Shown here piece by piece: positions 54,933-63,505 of a stretch of 64,000 nt of DNA. Under the pieces are notes generated by a model. That model was not told the DNA's origin, did not search any database, and saw nothing but the letters and a program-made list of their open reading frames with translations. Within the stretch, counting starts at the first letter, position 1; every line of letters begins with the position of its first letter. Position numbers and translations under genes: made by a program. This DNA comes from Budvicia diplopodorum (lineage in GTDB: Bacteria; Pseudomonadota; Gammaproteobacteria; Enterobacterales; Enterobacteriaceae), in contig NZ_WOYF01000018.1 of the NCBI RefSeq assembly GCF_009800925.1, positions 1-64,000 of the forward strand. Direction: 5' to 3'.

Positions 54933-55661
54933 TTAATGTGATAAATAACCGGCAAACTCTTTGGTCTGCGGGTGGATAAACGCTTGGGCATCACCGTGTT
55001 CAATCACTCGACCCTGTTCCATATACACCACGCGGCTGGCGGTTTTCTTGGCAAATTCAACTTCGTGAGTCACGATAACCTGCGTAATTCCCGTATCGGA
55101 CAGTTCACGAATAATATTGACCACCTGAGCGGTGATTTCAGGATCCAGCGCCGCCGTTGGTTCATCAAATAATAGAATCTTTGGTTCCATCATTAAGGCT
55201 CTGGCAATGGCAACCCGTTGCTGTTGACCACCTGAAAGGTGCAGCGGGAAACGGGTACTGAATTTAGTCAGCTGCAGCCGGTTAAGCAGCTTTTCAGCGC
55301 GACCGATGGCCGCTTCTTTGGATAGCCCAAGAACGCGGCAGGGCGCTTCTATCAAATTTTGCATAACCGTTAAATGCGGCCATAAATTGTATTGCTGAAA
55401 AACCATGCCAACGTTACGCCGCAGTTCACGAATTGCGGGCTCAGCCAGAGGGCGGCTGAAGTCAAAGCTATTGCCCGCGATAGACAATTGGCCCGAACGG
55501 GGTTTTTCCAGAAGATTTAATACCCGGATCAATGAACTCTTACCCGCGCCGCTGGGGCCGAGTAATACCAAGGTTTCTCCGCTAGGGCAATCCAGATTGA
55601 TATCAAAGAGTGCCTGATGGGAACCGTAGAAACAATTTATGCCGTTTAAATGAATACTCAT
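54933..55661 (-). CDS. artP: Arginine ABC transporter ATP-binding protein ArtP
   Basis: A 242-residue ATPase, the E. coli length. It has Walker A GPSGAGKS (35-42), a Q-loop [12 protein letters not shown], signature LSGGQ (142-146), Walker B ILLFDEP (162-168) and the switch histidine in VTHEVEF. It is the first gene of artPIQM, 75 bases upstream of artI. Two TGAATA-type motifs lie just upstream but do not form the ArgR palindrome. Confidence 0.96.
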   Translation of the reverse strand: MSIHLNGINCFYGSHQALFDINLDCPSGETLVLLGPSGAGKSSLIRVLNLLEKPRSGQLSIAGNSFDFSRPLAEPAIRELRRNVGMVFQQYNLWPHLTVMQNLIEAPCRVLGLSKEAAIGRAEKLLNRLQLTKFSTRFPLHLSGGQQQRVAIARALMMEPKILLFDEPTAALDPEITAQVVNIIRELSDTGITQVIVTHEVEFAKKTASRVVYMEQGRVIEHGDAQAFIHPQTKEFAGYLSH

Positions 55662-55867
55662 GCGTCATTAATGAATAGTAATGAATAGGCTAATGGTAGC
55701 GTTGACGAGCAAGGGATGCAATCAAAGCCGCATAAATTTTACGTTCGTCTCATATTTAGTGGATAAACCAGCGTGGCTATCTATTCAGGCAACGGTAGCC
55801 TTAAGCGCCGATAAGACGTGATAACCGTTAATAAGAGTAGGTGACAAACGGGGAGAAAACAAAATAG

Positions 55868-55888
55868 CCGGCCACTGAGCGTGGCCGG
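55868..55888 (-). terminator. Terminator of the PAP2-family gene
   Basis: An 8-bp stem, CCGGCCAC/GTGGCCGG, with a TGAGC loop. On the minus strand it is followed by CTATTTTGTTTTC. Confidence 0.65.
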
Positions 55889-55900
55889 TTGGCATCAAGC

Positions 55901-56491
55901 CTACATGACAGCGCAGTAAACCTGAAACGCGACCCAGCCAAGCACCGCACCTGCTGGCAGGTCAATCAGGTAGTGTTGCTTAGTGAACATACATGAAATC
56001 GCGATCAACAGCGGGAACATAAATACCCAAGGGCCCAGCGTGCTTAGCGCCAGTAAGGCGGTTAGCGTTGCTACCGAAACGTGCATGCTTGGGAAGCAGT
56101 TTGATGAATCATCAAATTTTTGTACATACAGCAGGAATCGTTCCGACGGGCTTTTTCCAGTATTCATGGTTCTCCAGTGCGCAGGCGTTGAAACCGGGTA
56201 CAGCATGAAGAATGTCATTTGCATAACTAACAGCACGATATAGCTGAAAACAATCATAATGAACTGACGATGATCGGTGACGATCCAGTTGATATAAAGA
56301 ATGGCCGGATAGTACAAAAAGCTATAAACCCACGACCATACTGGCCAGAAGGGGATTTTTTCGTCAATAGGCGAATGGAACTCTTTCACTTTGCGAATGG
56401 TATGACGTTGGGTAAAAAAGTAGAACTGATAAACACCGACAATAAGAATTCCGCTTAAAATCAGGTTGATAATGTAATCAATAGGACTCAC
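55901..56491 (-). CDS. PAP2-superfamily membrane phosphatase/phosphotransferase
   Basis: A 196-residue protein with about six membrane segments. The PAP2 motifs are SSNCFPSMHVSVAT (motif 2, with PSMH in place of the common PSGH) and TKQHYLIDLPAGA (motif 3, with histidine and aspartate). This combination is typical of the inositol-phosphotransferase/Aur1-like branch and of lipid phosphate phosphatases. The GTG start at 56491 has AAGG nine bases upstream. The substrate, probably a lipid phosphate or lipid-linked pyrophosphate in the inner membrane, is inferred from the family. Confidence 0.8.
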   Translation of the reverse strand: MSPIDYIINLILSGILIVGVYQFYFFTQRHTIRKVKEFHSPIDEKIPFWPVWSWVYSFLYYPAILYINWIVTDHRQFIMIVFSYIVLLVMQMTFFMLYPVSTPAHWRTMNTGKSPSERFLLYVQKFDDSSNCFPSMHVSVATLTALLALSTLGPWVFMFPLLIAISCMFTKQHYLIDLPAGAVLGWVAFQVYCAVM

Positions 56492-56893
56492 TGGTTATTC
56501 CCTTAACGATTTAATTACTGATATGTAAATCAGCGATGGTGGCGTAGCTCAGAAATTGCCAGCAATGATATATAAGTTATATGGCTTTGGATATCTTAGG
56601 TATTCAAAAATAGTTACCCAGCCGGGGGTGATTTGTATCAAGCCGTTAAGAAATATTTTTCTTAACAATAAATTAATTGGATTTACCTATAATGCTCACC
56701 AAACGTTTCACTTCCACTTCACATATGAAATAGAAATGAAAATGTATTATTGGTTAAAAATAGTACGGTTGAATAAATAATCAACCGTCCGAAGGGAAGG
56801 GATTCTTGGTCGTAGAGCGCCTCGACGTATCGACCGTTTATCGCTATGATGCCCTGAATGAATCACAAGACTCTAACCTTATGGAGAGCGGCG
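56492..56893. other. Divergent region between the PAP2 gene and nikR
   Basis: 402 bases with no supported gene. It is AT-rich from about 56560 to 56780. A frame that stays open here lacks a ribosome binding site. I did not find a NikR-type palindrome by eye. Confidence 0.45.
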
Positions 56894-57346
56894 ATGCAAC
56901 GTATTACCATTTCTATTGATGATGATTTAATGGAAGAGATCGATAAAATTATCAAGCAGAAGAATTACCAGAATCGCTCCGAGGCTATACGCGACTTAAC
57001 CCGCACCGGCATTCAGAATTCATCATTAATCGTTGAAGGTAATCCTCCCTGCGTGGCGGCTTTGGTGTACGTGTATGACCATGAGTCGAGAGAGCTGTCT
57101 AAGCGATTAACCCGCACTTTCCACGACCAGCACGATATGACGTTGGCGAGCCTTCACGTTCACCTCGATCACGGTAGCTGTATGGAAGTGTCCATGCTGA
57201 AGGGAAACAGCGATGAAGTGGAGCGATTGGCTGAACAGGTGATCACTGAGCGCGGCGTTCGTTACGGTAAGTTAGTTATGGTGCCGGATAACACATCGGT
57301 GCAGGGTGATGAAGGGCATCATGGGCATCATCATCACGATGATTAA
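56894..57346 (+). CDS. nikR: Nickel-responsive regulator NikR with His-rich C-terminal tail
   Basis: NikR represses nickel uptake when nickel is high. I start at 56894 (150 residues, MQRITISIDDDLMEEIDKII), which has GGAG upstream and matches the family; the frame is open upstream. The ribbon-helix-helix DNA-binding domain is residues 1-45 and includes NRSEAIRDLTR. The high-affinity nickel ligands H77, H88, H90 and C96 are all present in FHDQHDM and LHVHLDHGSC. The protein is 17 residues longer than E. coli NikR (133) and ends in GDEGHHGHHHHDD, an extra metal-binding tail. No nikABCDE genes are in the window. Confidence 0.92.
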   Translation: MQRITISIDDDLMEEIDKIIKQKNYQNRSEAIRDLTRTGIQNSSLIVEGNPPCVAALVYVYDHESRELSKRLTRTFHDQHDMTLASLHVHLDHGSCMEVSMLKGNSDEVERLAEQVITERGVRYGKLVMVPDNTSVQGDEGHHGHHHHDD

Positions 57347-57366
57347 CGGTGTTCGGCCTTAGAATG

Positions 57367-57390
57367 AGCGCCGTCGTTAACAACGGCGCT
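57367..57390. terminator. Bidirectional hairpin between nikR and yqhD
   Basis: A perfect 8-bp stem, AGCGCCGT/ACGGCGCT, with an eight-base loop, lies between two convergent genes. U-runs are weak, so the call is based on position and stem quality. Confidence 0.55.
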
Positions 57391-57412
57391 GCTTGGTTCC
57401 ATTTTACCGATA

Positions 57413-58570
57413 TCAGATAGCTGACTGGTAAATCTTTTGGCTGTCGGCCAGCGAAATATCGTGATGTTCACCGAGTTTGGTCATACCGTGTTGTTCCAGT
57501 TTTTTAACCAGCGCCGGAATGGTGCTGCCGTCTAGCTGATAGTCAGACAGGCGGGTAGGCGCGCCCATTTGCTGGAAGAATTTCTCAGTCGCGACGATGG
57601 CCGCCTCGATACGCTCATCTTCAGAACCCGAATCAATATTCCACACTCTTTCTGCGAACTGTAACAGTTTTGCCCGCTTTTGCTGTTTCTTGGCACGCAT
57701 CACCGCCGGAAGAATAATGGCCAGCGTTTGGGCATGATCTAAGCCGTGCATCGCGGTTAATTCGTGGCCCAGCATATGGGTAGTCCAGTCCTGAGGAACG
57801 CCGGCACCAATCAGGCCGTTTAGCGCCATGGTGGCACTCCACATAATATTTGCCCGCACCGCGTAATCTTGCGGATTTTTCAGCGCCTTTGGCCCTTCTT
57901 CAATCAGGGTTAACAGCAGGCCTTCGGCAAAACGATCCTGAACTTTGGCATCGACCGGGTAGGTCAGGTATTGCTCGATAGTATGAATAAAGGCATCAAC
58001 CACGCCGTTAGCAACCTGACGCGGCGGCAGGCTGTAAGTAGAAACTGGGTCTAAAATGGCAAACTTGGGCAGCACGTGCTCAGACATAAAGGCTTGCTTA
58101 TCGCCGGTAGCCCGACGGCTAATCACCGCGCCTTCGTTCATTTCTGAACCGGTTGCCGGTAACGTCAGTACCGAGCCAATCGGGATTGCCTTAGTGACGG
58201 TTTTACCGCGGCTGGTGACAATTTCCCAAGGCTCACCGACATAGTCGGCTGCGGCGGCAATAAATTTGGTGCCGTCTAGTACCGAACCGCCGCCAACGGC
58301 CAACAGGAAATCAATGTTATTGTTATGCACTTCTTCTACCGCTTTCATCAGCGTTTCGTAAGCCGGATTCGGCTCAATGCCGCCGAACTCAAACAGGGTA
58401 TAGCCTTTAAGCGCGTTATGTACCTGATCCAAAATACCGTTACGCTTAATGCTGCCGCCGCCATAGGTTATCAATACGCGGGCATCGGCTGGAATAACGG
58501 TAGGAAGTTGAGCAATCTGACCTTCACCAAATAGTACTTTGGTCGCGAGATGTAAGCTGAAGTTATGCAT
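57413..58570 (-). CDS. yqhD: NADPH-dependent aldehyde reductase/alcohol dehydrogenase YqhD
   Basis: A 385-residue iron/zinc-type alcohol dehydrogenase that follows E. coli YqhD (387 aa): MHNFSLHLATKVLFGEGQI, ARVLITYGGGSIKRNG, DFLLAVGGGSVLDGTKFIAAA, LPATGSEMNEGAVISRR, and the metal-binding HMLGHELTAMHGLDHAQTLAI. YqhD reduces toxic aldehydes with NADPH. In E. coli it is controlled by an adjacent regulator, YqhC, which is not present here. Confidence 0.94.
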   Translation of the reverse strand: MHNFSLHLATKVLFGEGQIAQLPTVIPADARVLITYGGGSIKRNGILDQVHNALKGYTLFEFGGIEPNPAYETLMKAVEEVHNNNIDFLLAVGGGSVLDGTKFIAAAADYVGEPWEIVTSRGKTVTKAIPIGSVLTLPATGSEMNEGAVISRRATGDKQAFMSEHVLPKFAILDPVSTYSLPPRQVANGVVDAFIHTIEQYLTYPVDAKVQDRFAEGLLLTLIEEGPKALKNPQDYAVRANIMWSATMALNGLIGAGVPQDWTTHMLGHELTAMHGLDHAQTLAIILPAVMRAKKQQKRAKLLQFAERVWNIDSGSEDERIEAAIVATEKFFQQMGAPTRLSDYQLDGSTIPALVKKLEQHGMTKLGEHHDISLADSQKIYQSAI

Positions 58571-58767
58571 GGTAGTGGACCCTGATTGTCGGTGATTTTA
58601 TGGATGGGAAAATGAAGAGTAGCCTGAGACGAAGCGATTAAATCAATCAGTTATACCCGTCACGTTATCATAAATTGGTCAGAAGATAAGCCGGATTAGT
58701 GTAAAGGAGTCATTCATCCGAGCTGAACGTACATCCAGTTGCCTTTCCTCGACGCCACTTTGGTAAA

Positions 58768-58796
58768 AACCTGGGTCCCGGCGTTCGCCGGGATGA
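58768..58796 (+). repeat. REP-like palindrome, CCCGGCG...CGCCGGGATGACG
   Basis: CCCGGCG TTCG CCGGG-type hairpin followed by ATGACGAC. It belongs to the same broad family as the perfect GTCATCCCGG palindrome at 40562-40589, and its left arm is degenerate. Confidence 0.6.
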
Positions 58797-58846
58797 CGAC
58801 GGTAGGATACCAGACACGTAACCCATCACTGCGAAGTGAGGGAAAA

Positions 58847-58934
58847 CGCCAGCCCTTCGGCCGCCAGAAAAAGCGCATATTCCAATATTATCAATGCGGA
58901 CGAAACCTACGCAAAACCAAAATTAATCATCGCT
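58847..58934 (+). repeat. Dispersed intergenic repeat, copy C (diverged)
   Basis: Matches copies A and B in CTTCGGCCGCCAGAAAAAG, CATATTCCAATA, TGCGGACGAAACCTACG and CAAAACCAAAATT, with clear divergence in the middle and at the right end. It is in the same orientation as copy A. Confidence 0.65.
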
Positions 58935-58977
58935 GAATCAGCAAGAACGAAAGCCCCTGCATTCACCCGCGTAGCCA

Positions 58978-60744
58978 TCAAACACACACGTCCACCGGCT
59001 GGAATTTAATCACGTCAAACAGGCCGGTTGACGTCAGCTTTAGCGCCGGAATAACCGGCAATGTCATAAATACCAAGGTCATTAGCGGCTGAATGTTTTG
59101 GTTAATCTGAAACGCTTTATGCGCAATGTTAAGCATATGCTCAATGTGTTCTGCCACTTCCGGCGCGCTCTTATCGGACATCAGGCCGCCGACGGGTAAC
59201 GCCAGATGGGCAAGAATTTCCCCTTTACGGCAGAGAGAGACTCCACCGCCCATCGATTCAACGTCTTTAACGGCGGCGAGCATATCGGCATCATTATCGC
59301 CCACCACCACGATATTGTGGGAGTCGTGAGCAACCGAAATAGCGATGGCTCCGCCTTTCAAACCATAGTTAGCTAACAGGCCTAATCCCATATTTCCCGT
59401 GGCGTGATGGCGCTCAATAACTGCCAGCTTATTCAGACCGGGGTTCAGCTCGGCGCTAAATAACCCTTGCGCATCTGCTACAACCGGTAATTCCTGATTT
59501 AGCGTGACGACGCTGCCCGGTTGCACGCCGATAGCGCGTACTTTGTTGCTGGTTAACGGGAGCTTAAAGCTGTCTACGGTTAAGGGTGCAAGGCGAACCG
59601 TATTCAGTACGCTATCTGGAATGACGTGGTCAATTTCAACCAGCATCTGGCCATCACGGGCGATTTCTTTACCCTGAGTGAATACGTGTTTAGCGTTGAA
59701 CTGACTCAGGTTATCGACAATCAGAATATCGGCATCATAGCCCGGAGCCAGTGCACCTTTGCCGCGCAGGCGGAAGCATTCAGCGGCGTTCAGGGTCGCC
59801 ATACCAATCGCCATCAACGGATCCAATCCGGCTTCAACCGCCATACGAAGGCTTTTATTGATATGACCGGTAGATAAAATGTCGGAAGGCTCACGATCGT
59901 CGGTACACATCACGCAGCGGCGAGCGTTGGCCGGAGTAATCACCGGAATCAGGTTGAGCAAATCCTTACAGGTAGAACCTTCGCGTAGCAGAATATACAT
60001 GCCTAAGCGCAGGCGTTCTTCCATCTCTTCCCGGCGGCTACATTCATGGTCAGTCATCACGCCGCTTATCACGTAAGCGGTTAAGTCTTTACCTTTCATG
60101 CCGGGGCTATGGCCATCAATCACCCGATCGTGACGGCGGGCCATCATGATTTTATTCATCATCGAATCAGCGTGGTTGATGACGCTGGGATAATCCATCA
60201 CTTCACCCAGTCCTAAAACGCCGTCGTCACCGATCAGCCGTTCTAAATCTTCCGCTTCAAGAATCGCACCGGCCTGTTCAAACGGCGTAGCCGGCACGCA
60301 AGACGGCAGCATAATCCGCACGTTTAGCGGTAAATTGCGAGACGAGTCGAGCATGTAACGAATGCCGTCTAACCCGCAAACGTTAGCAATTTCATGAGGA
60401 TCGGCAATCACGGTGGTGGTGCCGTGGGGTAGAATACAGCGGGCAAACTGCGGTGGAGTGAGTGATGATGATTCGATATGCACGTGACCATCGATCAGGC
60501 CCGGCATAACGTAGCCGCCTTTGGCATCCAGAATTTCCTTCGCCTGATAGTCACCACAGCCGATGATTTTTCCTGCCCCGATAGCCAGTGGGCCGGCCAT
60601 CAGCGTCTGGTTAAATACGTCGATAATCTTACAGTTCACGATCAGTAAATCAGCAGGAACCCGTCCTGCCGCCATATCAATTAGTGTTGCCAACTGGGCT
60701 TTATCGCTCACTCTATACCTCTGAAAGTTACCGTTTAGTACCAC
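58978..60744 (-). CDS. ade: Adenine deaminase
   Basis: Converts adenine to hypoxanthine and ammonia. The 588-residue length equals E. coli Ade. Amidohydrolase motifs are GLIDGHVHIESSSLTPPQFA, TTVIADPHEIANVCG, GLGEVMDYPSVI and CTDDREPSDI. The C-terminal domain has AISVAHDSHNIVVVGDNDADM and VIPALKLTSTGLFDVIKF. A long leader and a promoter with a PurR-like site lie upstream. In E. coli the gene is silent unless derepressed; here the site suggests purine control. Confidence 0.95.
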   Translation of the reverse strand: MVLNGNFQRYRVSDKAQLATLIDMAAGRVPADLLIVNCKIIDVFNQTLMAGPLAIGAGKIIGCGDYQAKEILDAKGGYVMPGLIDGHVHIESSSLTPPQFARCILPHGTTTVIADPHEIANVCGLDGIRYMLDSSRNLPLNVRIMLPSCVPATPFEQAGAILEAEDLERLIGDDGVLGLGEVMDYPSVINHADSMMNKIMMARRHDRVIDGHSPGMKGKDLTAYVISGVMTDHECSRREEMEERLRLGMYILLREGSTCKDLLNLIPVITPANARRCVMCTDDREPSDILSTGHINKSLRMAVEAGLDPLMAIGMATLNAAECFRLRGKGALAPGYDADILIVDNLSQFNAKHVFTQGKEIARDGQMLVEIDHVIPDSVLNTVRLAPLTVDSFKLPLTSNKVRAIGVQPGSVVTLNQELPVVADAQGLFSAELNPGLNKLAVIERHHATGNMGLGLLANYGLKGGAIAISVAHDSHNIVVVGDNDADMLAAVKDVESMGGGVSLCRKGEILAHLALPVGGLMSDKSAPEVAEHIEHMLNIAHKAFQINQNIQPLMTLVFMTLPVIPALKLTSTGLFDVIKFQPVDVCV

Positions 60745-61262
60745 ATATTACGTTGATCAAATGGTACAATATTTACCGCAGCTATCGCGTTCTTGACCTT
60801 CTAATCCTAACCGGAGGAAGGTTAGGCCCGACGCCCATAGCGCTCAACAACGCCGCAAATTTCAGCCTGTTATCAAAACCAAAAGCCACTACACAAAGCG
60901 TAGCGGCACAGCCGTATAATCAGGGGTTACGTGAAACTGAAGCTTAAGGGTTTAAACGAGCCGGGTGAAACGTGGTACTGATTATGGCGTGTATCATAGC
61001 AATCGGTTACTTGGAATGACAAACGTTTGCAGGTTGGCGATGGAATAAAAATTTTATTAAGGCTTTTAGTCAGAGCAAATCAGTGCGGATAGCAAAAAGA
61101 CATTCCTTGGTGGTATATCACTAATTTGAATAGGAACACTCTCGATATCGCTTCGGCGGTAACAAATCTTCAGGTTAGACGGTGTGTGAAGTACTTCTTT
61201 CATCGAAAACACATACAGATGAGCTAGCTTAGCCAGCATTCAATCGGTTACTAGTGAATGAT
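60745..61262. other. Regulatory region between ade and the VanW-family gene
   Basis: 518 bases. It contains the ade promoter candidate at about 60993-61022 and an ade leader of about 240 bases. The leader has a perfect 7-bp hairpin, CCTAACC/GGTTAGG (60806-60826), and a CCRCTAC/GTAGTGG-type stem near 60885-60905. No gene is supported in it. Confidence 0.55.
60993..61030 (-). promoter_or_regulatory. Candidate ade promoter with PurR-like operator
   Basis: On the minus strand TTGTCA (61017-61022) and TATGAT (60993-60998) are 18 bases apart. CAAACGTTTG (61020-61029), the core of the PurR consensus ACGCAAACGTTTGCGT, overlaps the -35 box. Outer positions of the consensus match only partly. Confidence 0.55.
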
Positions 61263-62078
61263 ATGCGCAAACCTTTATCGTCATACCATCCGGCTCTGTA
61301 TTGGCTAAGAGTTCGGCAAAAGCGAGCATTACGCCACCTCGAATGGGCATTTTCATCCCGACGCTATGCCAGTGAGAAAACGCCAGACCGGCGGCTTGAG
61401 TATCGGTTTATCAAACATACCTCAAAGCTTATTCGTAAGTTAGGCGAGAGCGATATTGCTTTGCAGCACAATAAAGTGATTAACCTGCGGCTAGCGACGC
61501 AGGCAACCAGCGGAATTATCATCGGGCCGGGGGAATATTTCTCCTTTTGTAAGCTGGTGGGAAAACCGACTCAGGAACGTGGGTTTGTTGAAGGGATGGA
61601 ACTGTCGTTCGGTGAAGCTCGCAGCGGCATTGGCGGTGGAATCTGCCAGTTAAGTAATCTGATTCACTGGATGGCAATTCATTCACCGTTGATCGTGGTT
61701 GAACGCGCTAACCATAGTTTTGATCCTTTCCCTGACGAAGGGCGGGTATTACCGTTTGGCTCAGGGGCCGCTATTTTTTATAACTATATCGATTTGGTGT
61801 TGCATAACCCCACTCAGGACAGTTTTCAACTGATGATTCATGTTGCAGAGCATCAGTTGGAAGGCGAACTTCTGTGTACTAAACCCAGAACGGTGAAATA
61901 TCACATCTATCAGAAAGCGCATCGGTTTATACGCCGGGGGAACGCTGTGTATCGGCAAAATGAAATCTGGCGGGATATTTCCAGCAAGGGCCAAGAGCCG
62001 ATAGTGTTACATTCAGAGTGCCTGTACCGAAATGACGTGGTGGTAAAATATGAGGTGCAAGAAGAACGCGTGGAATAA
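61263..62078 (+). CDS. VanW-family protein
   Basis: A 271-residue protein from the ATG at 61263 (MRKPLSSYHPALYWLRVRQKR); a GTG at 61254 is the alternative start and neither has a strong ribosome binding site. The VanW core is present: IIGPGEYFSFCKLVGKPTQERGFVEGMELSFG, then GIGGGICQLSNLIHWMAIHSPLIVVERANHSFDPFP. VanW was named from the enterococcal vanB glycopeptide-resistance cluster, but its function is unknown, and Gram-negative members are not linked to resistance. There is no signal peptide; the N-terminal 60 residues are basic. It converges on the LysR gene. Confidence 0.85.
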   Translation: MRKPLSSYHPALYWLRVRQKRALRHLEWAFSSRRYASEKTPDRRLEYRFIKHTSKLIRKLGESDIALQHNKVINLRLATQATSGIIIGPGEYFSFCKLVGKPTQERGFVEGMELSFGEARSGIGGGICQLSNLIHWMAIHSPLIVVERANHSFDPFPDEGRVLPFGSGAAIFYNYIDLVLHNPTQDSFQLMIHVAEHQLEGELLCTKPRTVKYHIYQKAHRFIRRGNAVYRQNEIWRDISSKGQEPIVLHSECLYRNDVVVKYEVQEERVE

Positions 62079-62122
62079 CCTGCCGCGCTGCTTTTCAACC
62101 GCGAGGCAGGGCATTGAACTAA

Positions 62123-63061
62123 CTACGTTTTAACCTTGGCGCTTCCCGGCGTGATTAAATTTAAAAATCCTTTAATCAGCGGATCGCTGGTTTCAAACAG
62201 CTCGACAATGTGCTGAACAATTTTGCCATCTTTTTCGTTATTCCATGCCAGAGAGAGCTGTGAAGGCTGACGGCTATTTTGAATATTTTTGGTAACTAAC
62301 TGGCCGGACTCAAGGTATGGTTGGCATAGTTTGCGCGGTAAAAAGCCAACGCCAAGCCCATTAAGGTGGCACTTCAGTTTGCTGTCTAAGTCAGGAACTT
62401 TGATCTCTTTTTGCCCCGGTAGCAGCCAGGCTACGCGTTTAGTCAGGTTTTTTGAGGTATCTTCGGTATTAATCGCCGGATAGGGGCGCATCATCTCATC
62501 GGTTAGCGTCTCGGGGCCTTTGGCTAAAGGATGATTGGGCGACATAACAAATATCCACTCAACTTCACCCAGCGACAGAATATTAATGTTGTTTGACAGT
62601 GACTCACTGCCGGTAGCCCCGATGGCTAGCTGGCAGTCACCGTAGAGCAGGTTATCCCAAACGCCCATATAGATCTGGCAGGAGATTTGGAATTGAGTAA
62701 ACGGAAATTTTTTGTGTAAATGGCACAGCAGGGCGGTCGAGGCGTCGCTGTTATACAGCAGGTTATTGACCACGATATTGACCTGGCGCTCTATGCCATC
62801 GGTAATTTGGCGCAGTTCATTGGGTATGCTATCAAGCCAAGATAACCACATCCGGCACTGTTCCAACAGGTGCAAGCCTGCGGGCGTGAGCAGCACGCTA
62901 CGGGTGGTACGTAAAAATAGCTGAGTACCAACGTCGTCTTCCAGCGTTTTGATCCGATAGCTAATGGCTGCGGGGGTTTTATGCAGCAATTCGGCCGCTT
63001 TAGAGAAACTGCTGCATTCGGCAACTTTAATAAATGAACGGATAGTATCGTGATCTAGCAT
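62123..63061 (-). CDS. LysR-family transcriptional regulator, AllS-like
   Basis: A 312-residue LysR protein. The N-terminal winged helix (about 1-60) reads FIKVAECSSFSKAAELLHKTPAAISYRIKTLEDDVG. The effector domain (about 90-300) has QVNIVVNNLLYNSD, FTQFQISCQIYMGVWDNLLYGDCQLAIGATGSE, and TKRVAWLLPGQKEIKVPD, which track E. coli AllS, activator of allantoin utilisation. The PunR/YdhB subgroup is related, but the text is closer to AllS. No allantoin genes are nearby. The adjacent purine gene ade, about 1.4 kb away, is a possible target by inference. A symbol is not given because of the missing regulon. Confidence 0.85.
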   Translation of the reverse strand: MLDHDTIRSFIKVAECSSFSKAAELLHKTPAAISYRIKTLEDDVGTQLFLRTTRSVLLTPAGLHLLEQCRMWLSWLDSIPNELRQITDGIERQVNIVVNNLLYNSDASTALLCHLHKKFPFTQFQISCQIYMGVWDNLLYGDCQLAIGATGSESLSNNINILSLGEVEWIFVMSPNHPLAKGPETLTDEMMRPYPAINTEDTSKNLTKRVAWLLPGQKEIKVPDLDSKLKCHLNGLGVGFLPRKLCQPYLESGQLVTKNIQNSRQPSQLSLAWNNEKDGKIVQHIVELFETSDPLIKGFLNLITPGSAKVKT

Positions 63062-63505
63062 TGAGTAGCCTTTGTCTGTTTTATCCCTTTCGTACCTGCA
63101 GTTGACAGTTGCCGCGGCGTTAGCGATATAGCCACGCCAATGTCTTTGAGTTTAACTGCAGGTAGTCGCTTTCAGCTCTCTTAATACCATGAAAAATCAT
63201 GTTTTTCGACTTATCTGAGTCGTTGTTATGAGCTATGTCTCAATTGGAACGGTGATTATTATTTTACCGTGACGGCAACCTATGCAAAGGTCAGACAGTC
63301 GGTGGTTGGCGTGGTCCGCTGGACGACCTCACTTCTGTCTGCGGTATAAAATCGGTTGGGCGCAGAGTGGCGTGGATGGATCAAAACTATGGGCCGGAGG
63401 GGGCCTGCTTTTCTCGATGTTTGCTATTTGCTGAACGGGGATGCAATGTATGAAAACAAATAGCAATGCGGCCTGCCGGCCGCACTGTTATCGAACGTAA
63501 CTTAA
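63062..63505. other. Intergenic region between the LysR gene and the second autotransporter
   Basis: 444 bases with no supported ORF. The right end holds the autotransporter terminator hairpin. The left end presumably holds the LysR promoter. A G-rich stretch around 63370-63410 has no recognised role. Confidence 0.45.
63467..63484 (-). terminator. Terminator of the second autotransporter
   Basis: A 7-bp stem, TGCGGCC/GGCCGCA, with a TGCC loop, 22 bases past the stop. On the minus strand it is followed by TTGCTATTTGTTTTC. Confidence 0.6.

Larger units (their letters stand above)
58571..58977. other. Intergenic region between yqhD and ade with repeats
   Basis: 407 bases with no gene supported. 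It carries a degenerate GTCATCCCGG-type palindrome (58768-58796) and repeat copy C. A frame that stays open here is derived from the repeats and shows the usual translated palindrome signature (WVPAFAGMT). Confidence 0.6.

Noticed and set aside
55662-55700. Possible ArgR box upstream of artP
   Set aside because: Two TGAATA motifs occur as direct repeats and do not form the TGAAT-N4-ATTCA palindrome of ARG boxes.
56556-56780. A 74-codon frame upstream of nikR
   Set aside because: AT-rich region, no ribosome binding site, no recognisable domain.
58739-58936. A 65-codon frame between yqhD and ade
   Set aside because: Its translation (WVPAFAGMT) is the signature of a REP-like palindrome, and the rest is repeat copy C.
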